NCBI RefSeq assembly: GCF_028475105.1
Contig: NZ_CP116936.1
Coordinates: 6,695,501 to 6,759,500, forward strand
DNA: 64,000 bases
Direction: 5' to 3'
Source: Micromonospora sp. LH3U1
GTDB lineage: Bacteria > Actinomycetota > Actinomycetes > Mycobacteriales > Micromonosporaceae
Below, piece after piece: positions 1 through 7,864 of the stretch; position 1 is the first letter of the stretch; the number at the start of each line of letters is the position of its first letter. Made by a program: the position numbers and the translations under genes. The notes under the pieces are model-generated. The model searched no databases, was not told the origin of the DNA, and worked only from the letters and a program-made list of their open reading frames with translations.

Positions 1-1046
1 CAGGTCAGCTCCAGGAACGAGCCGACCTGCGATCGGTCCGGGCCGGAGACGGTGCCGGAGGCGTACAGGTCGCCGGTGCGCAGTGACGCGCCGTTGACGG
101 TGAGGTGCGCCAACTGCTGTGCCGGCGTCCAGTACATGGTGGCGAACGGAGGCTCGCTGACCCGCTCGCCGTTCCACTCGACCGCCAGTCGGAGGTCCAG
201 GCCCAGGTGCGGCACGTCCCGCAGGTAGTCGACCACCGGCGGGTCCTGGTCGGGGGCCGGCACGAAGGCAGCGCCGAGCGCGTCCAGCGGCGTCACCCAG
301 GCCGAAACCGAGGTGGCGAAGGACTTTCCGAGGAACGGGCCGAGTGGTTGGTACTCCCAGGCCTGGATGTCCCGGGCCGACCAGTCGTTGACCAGCACCA
401 CGCCGAACACGTGGTCGGCGAAGTCGTCGACGGACACCCGATCGCCCAGTGAACTGGGTACGCCCACCACGAAGCCGACCTCGGCCTCGATGTCGAGGCG
501 TACCGATGGGCCCGTGACCGGGCCCTCGGCGGAGGCACGCTGCCCGGTCGGCCGGATCACCGGCGTGCCGGAGACGACCACCGTGCCGGCCCGCCCGTGG
601 TAGCCGATCGGCAGGTGCTTCCAGTTGGGCAGCAGCGGTGGCTGGCCGGGGCGGAAGATCTGCCCGACGTTCGACGCGTGGTGCTCCGAGGAGTAGAAGT
701 CGACGTAGTCGGCCACCTCGATCGGGAGCAGCAGCTCCACGTCGTCGAGGGGCACCAGCAGCGGCTCCACCGCGGCCCGGTGCGCCGGGTCGGTCAGCAG
801 CTCGGTGATCCGCTGCCGCACCGCCATCCACTGCGGACGACCCAGCGCCATGAAGTCGTTGAGGGTCGGCCGGCACAGCGCACCGGCGGCCAGCACCAGC
901 TCGGCGGCCTCCGCCGCAGCCAGGTCGAACACCCATGACCCGATCCGTACGCCGATCCGCGACGGACCCCCGTCGGACCGGAACACCCCGTACGGCAGGT
1001 TCGTCACCCCGTACGGCGAACCGTCAACGCCGGTCACCCAGGTCAT
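1..1046 (-). CDS. fahA: Fumarylacetoacetase, 3' end cut by window edge
   Basis: Last step of tyrosine/homogentisate degradation: cytosolic hydrolysis of fumarylacetoacetate to fumarate and acetoacetate. The ATG at 1046 opens MTWVTGVDGSPYGVTNLPYG, the usual fumarylacetoacetase N-terminus. Later family blocks include 'YVDFYSSEHHASNVG', 'LPIGYHGRAGTVVVSGT' and 'VVLVNDWSARDIQAWEYQPL', with the acidic metal-binding region 'DIEAEVGFVVGVP'. About 348 codons are visible; the C-terminus lies outside the window. The start overlaps the stop of the upstream 289-aa gene by four bases (ATGA), so the two are probably translated together. Convincing by several independent family blocks. Confidence 0.93.
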   Translation of the reverse strand, partial: MTWVTGVDGSPYGVTNLPYGVFRSDGGPSRIGVRIGSWVFDLAAAEAAELVLAAGALCRPTLNDFMALGRPQWMAVRQRITELLTDPAHRAAVEPLLVPLDDVELLLPIEVADYVDFYSSEHHASNVGQIFRPGQPPLLPNWKHLPIGYHGRAGTVVVSGTPVIRPTGQRASAEGPVTGPSVRLDIEAEVGFVVGVPSSLGDRVSVDDFADHVFGVVLVNDWSARDIQAWEYQPLGPFLGKSFATSVSAWVTPLDALGAAFVPAPDQDPPVVDYLRDVPHLGLDLRLAVEWNGERVSEPPFATMYWTPAQQLAHLTVNGASLRTGDLYASGTVSGPDRSQVGSFLELT

Positions 1047-1912
1047 GCGTCGTAGCCCCCGTTCACCAGCCCCAGCCGGATCAGATCGGTCAGTGGTTCC
1101 AGAATGCTGCACGAGCCGAAGCCGACCCAGAGTGGGCGCGGCGCGTCCCGCCGTCCGTTGGCGCGCTCCAGCAGCGGGCGCGGGTCGAGCACGGTCAGCA
1201 GCTCGGCGACCGTGCCGACGCCCTCGCCGGCGGCGGCCGCCAGCGTCGCGGCCAGCACGTTGGCGTAGCCGTGGTGGGTGAACCCGGTCTCCGGGTCCAG
1301 GTGCCGGACCGCCTGGTGCAGCCCGGCGGTGAGCTTGAACGGCAGGCCCCGGTCGCGGCACGCGCAGATCACCGCGGCCAGCTCGGCTGGCGTGGGGAAG
1401 AGCTCGGCGGCCAGCCCACCGGTGCGGAACTTGGCCGCGATCGGCACACCGTCAGTGCGGGCGGCGGCGAGCGCGTCCAGCGCACCCATCAGCCCGAAGG
1501 TCAGCGGCAGCTCGGCGTAGACGGCCTCGACGCCCGGCAGCTCATCGGTCACCCGCAGCAGCTCGGCGATGCCGGGAAGGGGGTCCTCGCCTCGCTTGGC
1601 GACCGCCACCTCGACCTGGCGGGCGGTGACGCCGTCCGGTGCCAGGAACGAGAGCGCGAACGGCAGGCTCCCGATCCCGGTGTCACCGATCACGCCGACC
1701 ACCAGGCCCTCGCCGGGGTCGACGAGACCGCTCAGCTCACCGGCCGCCACGTCCGAGGCGGGGATCAGCAGCGGGCCGACCAGGTCGGCGTACCAGGCGG
1801 CGCGGTGCTGACGGTGGGCCGCCAGCGCGTCGGGCAGCGCGGCGCTGCCCGGGGGGAAGACGGCGGCGTCGTCCACCAGGCCGTCGAGGAGTGCTGGCAC
1901 CTGCGTTGACAC
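1043..1912 (-). CDS. Conserved protein of unknown function in the homogentisate cluster
   Basis: 289 aa, soluble, GTG start at 1912. I do not recognise a catalytic family. Alternating hydrophobic strands and helices with repeated patterns such as 'GVPIAAKFRTGGL' and 'GLPFKLTAGLHQAVRH' suggest a TIM-barrel-like fold; that is inference. Its stop overlaps the fahA start by four bases, and it is read divergently from hmgA, so a role in or beside homogentisate degradation is likely. A promoter with TTGTCC, 18 bases and TACATT lies just upstream. There is no signal peptide or membrane helix. Confidence 0.8.
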   Translation of the reverse strand: MSTQVPALLDGLVDDAAVFPPGSAALPDALAAHRQHRAAWYADLVGPLLIPASDVAAGELSGLVDPGEGLVVGVIGDTGIGSLPFALSFLAPDGVTARQVEVAVAKRGEDPLPGIAELLRVTDELPGVEAVYAELPLTFGLMGALDALAAARTDGVPIAAKFRTGGLAAELFPTPAELAAVICACRDRGLPFKLTAGLHQAVRHLDPETGFTHHGYANVLAATLAAAAGEGVGTVAELLTVLDPRPLLERANGRRDAPRPLWVGFGSCSILEPLTDLIRLGLVNGGYDA

Positions 1913-1920
1913 GGAACAAG

Positions 1921-1950
1921 AATGTACGGGACGCTACGAGGAACGGACAA
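1921..1950 (-). promoter_or_regulatory. Promoter of the 289-aa gene/fahA operon
   Basis: On the minus strand, TTGTCC (1950-1945) and TACATT (1926-1921) are 18 bases apart, a good match to an actinobacterial housekeeping promoter. The -10 ends eight bases before the GTG at 1912, so the transcript would have almost no leader. The palindrome at 1953-1971 sits just upstream of the -35. Confidence 0.5.
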
Positions 1951-1952
1951 CA

Positions 1953-1971
1953 GCGTCCGATTATCGGACGC
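1953..1971. promoter_or_regulatory. 19-bp perfect palindrome, candidate operator
   Basis: GCGTCCGA-TTA-TCGGACGC: two 8-bp arms around a 3-bp spacer, in the 94-bp gap between the divergent fahA-side operon and hmgA. Its place beside the -35 of the leftward promoter suits a regulator controlling both directions. No regulator gene is adjacent in the window. Confidence 0.55.
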
Positions 1972-2006
1972 CCCTGGCCGGTGGACGGGACATATCGGGA
2001 GGCGAG

Positions 2007-3173
2007 ATGCCGTATTACCGCAGCGTCGGCGAGGTGCCGCGCAAGCGCCACACCCAGTTCCGTCAGCCCGACGGCAGCCTCTACGCCGAGGAGCTGATGG
2101 GCCAGGAGGGCTTCTCCTCCGACTCGTCGCTGCTCTACCACCGGCACGCGCCCACCGCGATCCTGGCCGCCGACGAGTTCACCCCGCCCGCGTTCACCCG
2201 GGCACCGAACCTGCCGCTCAAGCCCCGCCACCTGCGCACCCACAAGCTCGACACCGGCGGCGCCGACCCGATCCTCGGCCGGCAGTACCTGCTCGCCAAC
2301 GACGACGTACGGATCGGGTACGTGCTCGCCGACCGGCCCTCACCGCTGTTCCGCGACGCCACCGGCGACCACTGCCTCTACGTCGAGTCGGGCACCCTGC
2401 GGGTCGAGTCCCCGTTCGGGGTGCTCGACGCGGTCGCCGGCGACTACGTCATCATCCCCACCTCGACCATCCACCGGCTCGTGCCCACCGGTGACCAGCC
2501 CGTCCGGCTGCTCACCGTCGAGGCGGCCGGGCACATCGGCCCACCCAGGCGCTACCTGTCCGTACGCGGCCAGTTCCTGGAGCACTCGCCGTACTGCGAG
2601 CGCGACGTCCGCGGCCCCGACGCCCCGCTGCTCGTCGACGGCGAGGAGGTCGAGGTGCTGGTGCGCCACCGGCGCGGCTGGACCCGTTACGTCTACGCCA
2701 ACCACCCGTTCGACGTGGTCGGCTGGGACGGGCACCTCTACCCGTGGGCGTTCTCCATCCACGACTTCGAGCCGATCACCGGCCGCATCCACCAGCCCCC
2801 GCCGGTGCACCAGACCTTCCAGGGCCCCAACTTCGTCATCTGCTCGTTCGTGCCCCGCAAGGTCGACTACCACCCGGATGCGATCCCGGTGCCGTACAAC
2901 CACCACAACGTCGACTCCGACGAGATGCTCTTCTACACCGGGGGCAACTACGAGGCCCGGCGCGGCTCCGGCATCGAGCAGGGCTCGATCTCCCTGCACC
3001 CGTCCGGTTTCACCCACGGACCCCAGCCGGGTGCCGCCGAGCGATCCATCGGCGCGGACTACTTCGACGAGTTGGCCGTCATGGTCGACACCTTCCGCCC
3101 CCTGGATCTCTGCGACGCCGCCAGCAGTTGCGAAGACGAGGGCTACGCCTGGACCTGGGCACGCCGCGTCTAG
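2007..3173 (+). CDS. hmgA: Homogentisate 1,2-dioxygenase
   Basis: Fe(II) ring-cleaving dioxygenase converting homogentisate to maleylacetoacetate in the cytosol. 388 aa, shorter than the roughly 430-445 aa of the animal/pseudomonad enzymes; it belongs to the short actinobacterial form. Probable iron ligands lie in the C-terminal cupin part: His299/300 and Glu306 in 'NHHNVDSDEM', and His337 in 'GFTHGPQPG'. The ATG at 2007 has GGGAGG five bases upstream. It is divergent from fahA and the 289-aa gene, sharing the palindrome at 1953-1971, and convergent with the TPR gene downstream. A maleylacetoacetate isomerase and HPPD are not in the window. Confidence 0.93.
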   Translation: MPYYRSVGEVPRKRHTQFRQPDGSLYAEELMGQEGFSSDSSLLYHRHAPTAILAADEFTPPAFTRAPNLPLKPRHLRTHKLDTGGADPILGRQYLLANDDVRIGYVLADRPSPLFRDATGDHCLYVESGTLRVESPFGVLDAVAGDYVIIPTSTIHRLVPTGDQPVRLLTVEAAGHIGPPRRYLSVRGQFLEHSPYCERDVRGPDAPLLVDGEEVEVLVRHRRGWTRYVYANHPFDVVGWDGHLYPWAFSIHDFEPITGRIHQPPPVHQTFQGPNFVICSFVPRKVDYHPDAIPVPYNHHNVDSDEMLFYTGGNYEARRGSGIEQGSISLHPSGFTHGPQPGAAERSIGADYFDELAVMVDTFRPLDLCDAASSCEDEGYAWTWARRV

Positions 3174-3197
3174 GTCCCGCGTCCCCGGTAGGTCCGG

Positions 3198-3266
3198 CGA
3201 TCTTGCAGGTTCGGTCGCCGTTTTGCGTGGCATGCCCCTTAGGTCGGGGCAGAAAGTGCAAGATCG
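3198..3266. repeat. 69-bp inverted-repeat element, copy 1
   Basis: Perfect 10-bp arms CGATCTTGCA/TGCAAGATCG flank a 49-bp core. A second copy of exactly the same length lies at 7116-7184; about 55 of 69 positions agree by eye. Both sit between convergent genes. It could act as a bidirectional terminator or be a REP/MITE-like element. Confidence 0.7.
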
Positions 3267-3284
3267 CGCAGGCGGGGGCCGCGT

Positions 3285-4316
3285 TCAGGAGCGGATTGCG
3301 GTGCGGGTGAAGACGGCGAACTCGGCGATCGCCGTGACGGCGACGGCCAGCACCAGTGGCCACGGCGAGCCGACCACCGCGTACGCCAGCAGCAGCACCG
3401 GCGCGGCGGCCACGGCGTAGATCGCCAGGGCCATCGCCCGGTCCGAGTGCAGCATGGCGGGCAGGACGCTCCGGGTCAGTCCCGGCAGCCGGGCCGCGAG
3501 CTGCCAGACGACGATCCCGCCGGTGAGCGCGGCGAGAACCGCCAGGATTCGGGAGAACCCGTCGCTCATCGACGCCGCGAACGCGACCAGCACCGCCGCC
3601 AGCAGCGACCAACCCGCGCCGTAGAGCACCAGGCGGTGCAGTCCGTACGCGAGGGTCCGCGGCGAGTCGATTCGGCTCGGGCTGATCGTCACGGCCTCGG
3701 CGACGTGTTCCAACGCCTCCGACCAGCGGCGCTGCTCCAGTCGCATGACACCCACGTCGTGGCCGGCCTCGGCGATGCGCGGGTCGAGCCGCAACGCCTC
3801 CCGGTAGGCCCTCTCAGCCAGGTCGAACAGGTCCAGCCGGGCGGCGACCAGGCTGAGCACCAAATGCGCCTGCGGCTCCTCCGGGGCCAGTTCGACGCCG
3901 CGCCACGCCGCGTTCACTGCGGGCTGGCCGTTGCGGGCCCCGGCCAGGATCGCCGCCGCGCTCCGTTGGGCGTACGCGTCGGCCGGGCCGAGGGCGAGGA
4001 TCCGGTCGGCGGTGGCGGCCGACTCGGAGTAGCGCTCCAGGTCGGCCAACGCCATGCCCCTGGCGACCAGCGGCGGGAGTGCCTCCGGTGCGGCCGCCAC
4101 GGCCGTGTCCGCGGCGGTGAGCGCCTCGGCCGGACGGTCGGCGGCCAGGTGCACCCGGGCCAGCATGGTGAGGGCGTCCACGTCATCCGGCTGTAGGGCC
4201 AGCCCGTAGGTCAGCTCACCGGCCGCCTCGTCGTGACGGCCGAGTTCGGCGAGAAGTTGGGCCCGCTGGACGTAGCCGTCGGCGGCGGACTGATCGGGGG
4301 CGGGGTCGCTGGACAT
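3285..4316 (-). CDS. TPR-repeat membrane protein
   Basis: 343 aa from the ATG at 4316 (MSSDPAPDQSAADGYVQRAQ). Residues about 10-200 are tandem tetratricopeptide repeats ('AQLLAELGRHDEAAGELTYG', 'AAAILAGARNGQPAVNAAWRG', 'AYREALRLDPRIAEAGHDVG'), a protein-protein interaction solenoid. The C-terminal third carries about four hydrophobic helices ('WSLLAAVLVAFAA', 'AVLAALTGGIVVWQLAA', 'AIYAVAAAPVLLLAYAVV', 'WPLVLAVAVTAIAEFAVF'), so the TPR part is probably cytosolic on a membrane anchor. Ten bases follow the ispF stop, so it is the last gene of the carD-ispD-ispF transcript. Partner unknown. Further upstream starts would run into ispF and are not favoured. Confidence 0.82.
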   Translation of the reverse strand: MSSDPAPDQSAADGYVQRAQLLAELGRHDEAAGELTYGLALQPDDVDALTMLARVHLAADRPAEALTAADTAVAAAPEALPPLVARGMALADLERYSESAATADRILALGPADAYAQRSAAAILAGARNGQPAVNAAWRGVELAPEEPQAHLVLSLVAARLDLFDLAERAYREALRLDPRIAEAGHDVGVMRLEQRRWSEALEHVAEAVTISPSRIDSPRTLAYGLHRLVLYGAGWSLLAAVLVAFAASMSDGFSRILAVLAALTGGIVVWQLAARLPGLTRSVLPAMLHSDRAMALAIYAVAAAPVLLLAYAVVGSPWPLVLAVAVTAIAEFAVFTRTAIRS

Positions 4317-4326
4317 CGCGGCGAGC

Positions 4327-4809
4327 TTAGGCGGCCGGCGCATCGTACACCAGCGCCACCGCGACGCCGGCCAACCCTTCCTCGCGCCCCGTGAAACCGA
4401 GCCCGTCGGTGGTCGCGGCGGAGAGGGTGACCGGGGCGCCGACGGCTGCGGAGAGCACCTCCTGTGCCTCCGCACGGCGCCGGCCGATCTTGGGGCGGTT
4501 GCCGACGACCTGCACGGACACGTTGCCGATCTCCAGGCCGGCGGCGCGTACCCGGCGGGCCGTCTCGGTCAGCAGGGCGACCCCGGACGCGCCGGCCCAC
4601 TCCGGCTCGCCCACCCCGAAGGCGGAGCCGAGATCACCGAGGCCGGCGGCGGAGAGCAGCGCGTTGCAGGCGGCGTGCGCGGCCACATCGGCGTCCGAGT
4701 GCCCGGCGAGGCCGTCCTGGTCGGGCCAGAGCAGGCCGGCCACCCAGCAGGGCCGGCCGGGCTCGAACGCGTGCACGTCGGTGCCGATGGCCACCCGGGG
4801 AACGATCAT
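4327..4809 (-). CDS. ispF: 2-C-methyl-D-erythritol 2,4-cyclodiphosphate synthase
   Basis: MEP-pathway enzyme forming MEcPP from CDP-ME 2-phosphate; a trimeric zinc enzyme. 160 aa from the ATG at 4809 (MIVPRVAIGTDVHAFE). The DxH zinc ligands are in 'GTDVHAF', the third ligand region is 'GHSDADVAAHA', and 'TTDGLGFTGREEG' is the C-terminal CDP-binding segment. An upstream in-frame start at 4842 would add eleven residues and overlap ispD; the family length favours 4809. It is 16 bases from the ispD stop and operonic with it. Confidence 0.95.
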   Translation of the reverse strand: MIVPRVAIGTDVHAFEPGRPCWVAGLLWPDQDGLAGHSDADVAAHAACNALLSAAGLGDLGSAFGVGEPEWAGASGVALLTETARRVRAAGLEIGNVSVQVVGNRPKIGRRRAEAQEVLSAAVGAPVTLSAATTDGLGFTGREEGLAGVAVALVYDAPAA

Positions 4810-4825
4810 GATCAAAGGGTACGCG

Positions 4826-5521
4826 TCAACCGGCGGCGGCAAGCAGATGCTCCGCCAGAGCCAGGTCGAACGGTCGGGTGATTTTCAGGGCGTACTCGGA
4901 GCCCGGCACGCAGCTCACTGTGATGCCCTGCTTCTCGACAAGCCCGGCGTCGTCGGTGAGAGAGTCACCGGCGGCGGCGTGCGCGGCGCTCAGGACGGCC
5001 CGGCGGAAACCCTGCGGGGTCTGCACCGCGCGCAGGGCGGAACGGTCGACGGTGCCGAGCACCACCTCGCCGGCACCGACCTCCTTGATCGTGTCGACGA
5101 CCGGCAGGACCGGGATCACCGCGTCACACCCGTCACGGACCGCCGCCGCGACGGACTCGACCAGCTCAGGCGGGGTGAGCGCGCGGGCGGCGTCATGCAC
5201 CAGGACGATCGTCGGACCGGCGGGCACCGCAGCCAACGCTGCGGCCACCGACGCCTGCCGTTCCGCACCGCCTGCTACCACGATCACCGGCGCAACCAGG
5301 GCCAGCAGCTCGCGGACAGCTTCCACCTCGGCGACCGGCGCGGCCACCACGATCGTGTGCACCGAAGGTGCGGCGGCCAGCCGACGCACGGCGTGCACCA
5401 GGAGCGGCTCGCCGGCGAGCAGGCGCAGCGCCTTCGGTCGGCCGGGGCCGAGCCGTACGCCGGCACCCGCCGCAGGCACGAGGACCGCGACGTCACCGCG
5501 CGGATTGAGCTGCGCGGTCAC
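4826..5521 (-). CDS. ispD: 2-C-methyl-D-erythritol 4-phosphate cytidylyltransferase
   Basis: Transfers CMP from CTP to MEP, the third step of the MEP pathway. 231 aa with the nucleotidyltransferase signature 'VPAAGAGVRLGPGRPKALRL' near the N-terminus, 'VLVHDAARALTPPELV', and a C-terminal 'KITRPFDLALAEHLL'. The GTG at 5521 has GAGG eight bases upstream. It lies between carD and ispF, the order also found in mycobacteria. Confidence 0.95.
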   Translation of the reverse strand: MTAQLNPRGDVAVLVPAAGAGVRLGPGRPKALRLLAGEPLLVHAVRRLAAAPSVHTIVVAAPVAEVEAVRELLALVAPVIVVAGGAERQASVAAALAAVPAGPTIVLVHDAARALTPPELVESVAAAVRDGCDAVIPVLPVVDTIKEVGAGEVVLGTVDRSALRAVQTPQGFRRAVLSAAHAAAGDSLTDDAGLVEKQGITVSCVPGSEYALKITRPFDLALAEHLLAAAG

Positions 5522-5577
5522 GTCGCGGTCCTCGGTGGTTTCTTCGCTACTTAGTGGGTACGACGATGCTGTGCGGA

Positions 5578-6063
5578 CTAGGCCTCGGTGAGGACCTTGT
5601 CGAGCAGCATCTCCGCCTCATCCTTGGTGCTCTTCTCCGCCAGCGCGACCTCGCCGACGAGAATGTCGCGGGCCTTGGCCAGCATCCGCTTCTCGCCCGC
5701 AGAGAGGCCCCGCTCCCGCTCCCGGCGCCACAGGTCGCGGACGACCTCGGCGACCTTCAGCGGATTGCCGGAAGCCAGCTTTTCCAGGTTGGCCTTGTAA
5801 CGCCGCGACCAGTTGGTCGGCTCCTCGGTGTGCGGAGCCCGGAGAACGTCGAAGACCAGGCCGAGGCCCTCTTCGCCGACCACCTCGCGCACACCCACGA
5901 TCTCGGCATTCTCGGCGGGCACCCGGACCGTCAGGTCACCCTGCGCGACCCTCAGGACGAGGTATTTCTTAGGCTCGCCCTTGATGATCCGAGTCTCGAT
6001 TGCCTCGATGAGTGCGGCCCCGTGGTGGGGGTAAACAACGGTCTCGCCGACACTGAAAACCAT
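5578..6063 (-). CDS. carD: CarD-family transcriptional regulator
   Basis: CarD binds the RNA polymerase beta subunit and upstream promoter DNA and stabilises open complexes, notably at rRNA promoters. 161 aa: N-terminal Tudor-like RNAP-interaction domain ('MVFSVGETVVYPHHGAALIE', about residues 1-65) and a C-terminal helical DNA-binding domain with the conserved Trp region 'EPTNWSRRYKANLEKLASGN'. Length and sequence are close to mycobacterial CarD. First gene of the carD-ispD-ispF-TPR unit. A -10-like TACCCT and a 34-bp palindromic block lie upstream. Confidence 0.96.
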   Translation of the reverse strand: MVFSVGETVVYPHHGAALIEAIETRIIKGEPKKYLVLRVAQGDLTVRVPAENAEIVGVREVVGEEGLGLVFDVLRAPHTEEPTNWSRRYKANLEKLASGNPLKVAEVVRDLWRRERERGLSAGEKRMLAKARDILVGEVALAEKSTKDEAEMLLDKVLTEA

Positions 6064-6090
6064 AGGTTCGAAACCCCTTTCGCTGTGTCT

Positions 6091-6134
6091 AGGGTAACAC
6101 GGTCAGGCACCGATGTCTCTCCGATGTCCTGACC
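6091..6134 (-). promoter_or_regulatory. carD promoter region with palindromic block
   Basis: On the minus strand TACCCT (6096-6091) is a plausible -10 giving a short leader for carD. Just upstream, 6101-6134 has arms GGTCAGG and CCTGACC enclosing two direct copies of CCGATGTC (6110-6117 and 6121-6128). It overlaps the expected -35, so it may bind a regulator. The rest of the 328-bp gap between carD and the gene at 6392 shows no further gene. Confidence 0.45.
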
Positions 6135-6391
6135 GTTGGCGCAGCTCAGGGGCCCTGTGAGAGGTCTTGCTTCAGCTTGACAGGCGGTCAAACCAATGGT
6201 TCGAACACGCTCCGTAACGCACGGATGACTGCCCGGTGCGAGTGAACAGAACGTCGAGATCAAGGGCTATGCGCTCCTCCCATGGTAGCCCGGCCGGCGG
6301 GACTACGCCCAGGTCTAGCGGGAGGTGCCCCTGGTGCGCGACCCTGGAGACCGAGCCGCAAGCCGCTCTCGAGACGCTTTCAGGGGGTCCG

Positions 6392-7084
6392 ATGGGCAAG
6401 CCGGATGCAGAGGGCCACGGGCCAGCCGACGGCCTGCCCGGCCTGCCGCCCGCGTGGGGCCGCGTGGTTGTCCCCGACGACGCCTCCGCGCTCGCCGCCG
6501 AGGCCGCCCAGATCCGCCGCGAGCTGCGCAGGGCCACCGGCCTGCCCGGCACCCACCGGGCTCTGGGCCTGCCCTTGTTGGTTCTGCTGGTGGCGGTCCT
6601 CACCACGCTGACCGGTCTGCTCGTGGTCACCTGGCCACGAGCCAGCCGCGGCACCGACCGTCCGACCCCGGCTCCCTACTCGCCACCCGCCACCCTCACC
6701 GGGCGGGCGCTGCCCGCACTGGACCTGGTCGACGGGAGCCAGGTGCCGGTGCCACTGCGCGGCCTGCTGCCCGCCATGATCATCCTGCTGGACGGCTGCC
6801 CCTGCCCGGATCGCGTCGCCGGCGCCCTGGCGGCTGCGCCAGCCGGTGTCTCCGTGGTCACCGTCACCGGAGGAAGGACGGTCCCCGCCGGGCCGACCAA
6901 CCAGCGGCAGGCCCGCGCGCTGGCCGACCCCGCCGGTGGGCTGCGCTCGTTCCTGGGCCAACCGGCCCGTCCCGGCACCGCGACCGCCCTGCTGGTCGAC
7001 CGCGCCGGCACGGTGACCCGGGTGCTGCCCGACCTGGGACCGGTCGAGACGTACCGGGAAGACCTGACCGCCCTAGCCCCCTGA
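6392..7084 (+). CDS. Membrane-anchored protein with a possible thioredoxin-like domain
   Basis: 230 aa from the ATG at 6392 (MGKPDAEGHGPADG), preceded by a GGGGG run. Residues about 55-75 form one membrane helix ('LPLLVLLVAVLTTLTGLLVV'), followed by an external domain. That domain has the order of a peroxiredoxin/TlpA fold: 'LTGRALPALDLVDGSQVPVP', then 'AMIILLDGCPCPDR' where a CxC stands at the usual redox-motif position, then 'GTATALLVDRAGTVTRVLPD'. The fold and a thiol role are inference. It is single-gene, between carD and a convergent unknown. Confidence 0.7.
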   Translation: MGKPDAEGHGPADGLPGLPPAWGRVVVPDDASALAAEAAQIRRELRRATGLPGTHRALGLPLLVLLVAVLTTLTGLLVVTWPRASRGTDRPTPAPYSPPATLTGRALPALDLVDGSQVPVPLRGLLPAMIILLDGCPCPDRVAGALAAAPAGVSVVTVTGGRTVPAGPTNQRQARALADPAGGLRSFLGQPARPGTATALLVDRAGTVTRVLPDLGPVETYREDLTALAP

Positions 7085-7115
7085 CCGCGGCAGGACGTAA
7101 CCCGCACTACCGCGC

Positions 7116-7184
7116 CGATCTTGCAGTTCCGGTCGCCGAGATGCGCGGAATGCTCCCTATGTCGAGGCAGCAACTGCATGATCG
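7116..7184. repeat. 69-bp inverted-repeat element, copy 2
   Basis: Arms CGATCTTGCAGTT and AACTGCATGATCG pair with one mismatch. Same length and core as the element at 3198-3266, again between two convergent genes. Confidence 0.7.
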
Positions 7185-7205
7185 CGAGGCCGGGCTCGCT
7201 GGGGG

Positions 7206-7832
7206 CTAGCGGGGCAGGGTTACCAATTGCGCCTCGACGTCGATCTCGCGGTCCCCTGCCGGCGACAGCGACACGCGGAACGGCTTGCCGTACGAGAGCA
7301 CCTCTGCGCTGGCTACCGCGCCATCGCAGTCGATCTCGAACGGCCCGGTGAACCCGGCCCCGGAGATCGTCACCACCATGGTGCCCGGCCTGGTGCACCG
7401 ATACTGCAGAAGCTGACGGGAGTCGCCACCCGCCGCCTGCCGGACGATGCGCTGCCCCGGGGCGAGTGCCGTCCGCTCCCGCCAGAGCGTCTCGCGGAAG
7501 TCGGGCAGATCGCCCTCGAAGAAAAGCGCGGCCGGATCACCCTCGATGTCAGTGATCATGCCCGTGGCCGGGTCGATCTCGGTTCGCACGACCTCGTCCT
7601 GCCCGAACAGATAGACCGTCCCCCGCGCATCAGGCGACCCAGCTGCCACCGCGCGGTCCAACGCGGTGCTGACGGTCTGCTCCGCGCTCGGCACCACCGT
7701 CGGAGGAGTGGCCGGCCCCGCCGTCGGCGCGGGCGCGGCCGCGTGCCACCACCAGCCACCGACGGCCAGGACTGCCATCGCAGCGCCGAACAGGACCGCC
7801 GACCGCAGCCGGTCGTCCGCCGTGGGATCCAT
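7206..7832 (-). CDS. Membrane-anchored exported protein, unknown function
   Basis: 208 aa, start ATG at 7832. One N-terminal membrane helix (about residues 11-30, 'AVLFGAAMAVLAVGGWWWHA') is followed by a Pro/Thr-rich linker and a globular extracytoplasmic domain of about 150 aa. Two cysteines in that domain ('YRCTRPG' and 'EIDCDGAV') could form a disulfide. I recognise no family. It is convergent with the 230-aa gene across the second 69-bp element and lies head-to-tail after the type III PKS. Confidence 0.65.
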   Translation of the reverse strand: MDPTADDRLRSAVLFGAAMAVLAVGGWWWHAAAPAPTAGPATPPTVVPSAEQTVSTALDRAVAAGSPDARGTVYLFGQDEVVRTEIDPATGMITDIEGDPAALFFEGDLPDFRETLWRERTALAPGQRIVRQAAGGDSRQLLQYRCTRPGTMVVTISGAGFTGPFEIDCDGAVASAEVLSYGKPFRVSLSPAGDREIDVEAQLVTLPR

Positions 7833-7864
7833 GAGGCGAGCGTACCGGCCGCGTCACGAGGCGA

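Noticed and set aside
4317..4475. Longer N-terminus for the TPR protein
   Set aside because: The extension overlaps ispF, and its Arg/Pro/Ser-rich sequence looks like a shadow frame; the ATG at 4316 suits the spacing.
6064..6078. GGTTCGAAACC resembling a tRNA T-loop
   Set aside because: It lies directly upstream of the carD start; no paired T-stem, anticodon arm or acceptor stem can be built around it.
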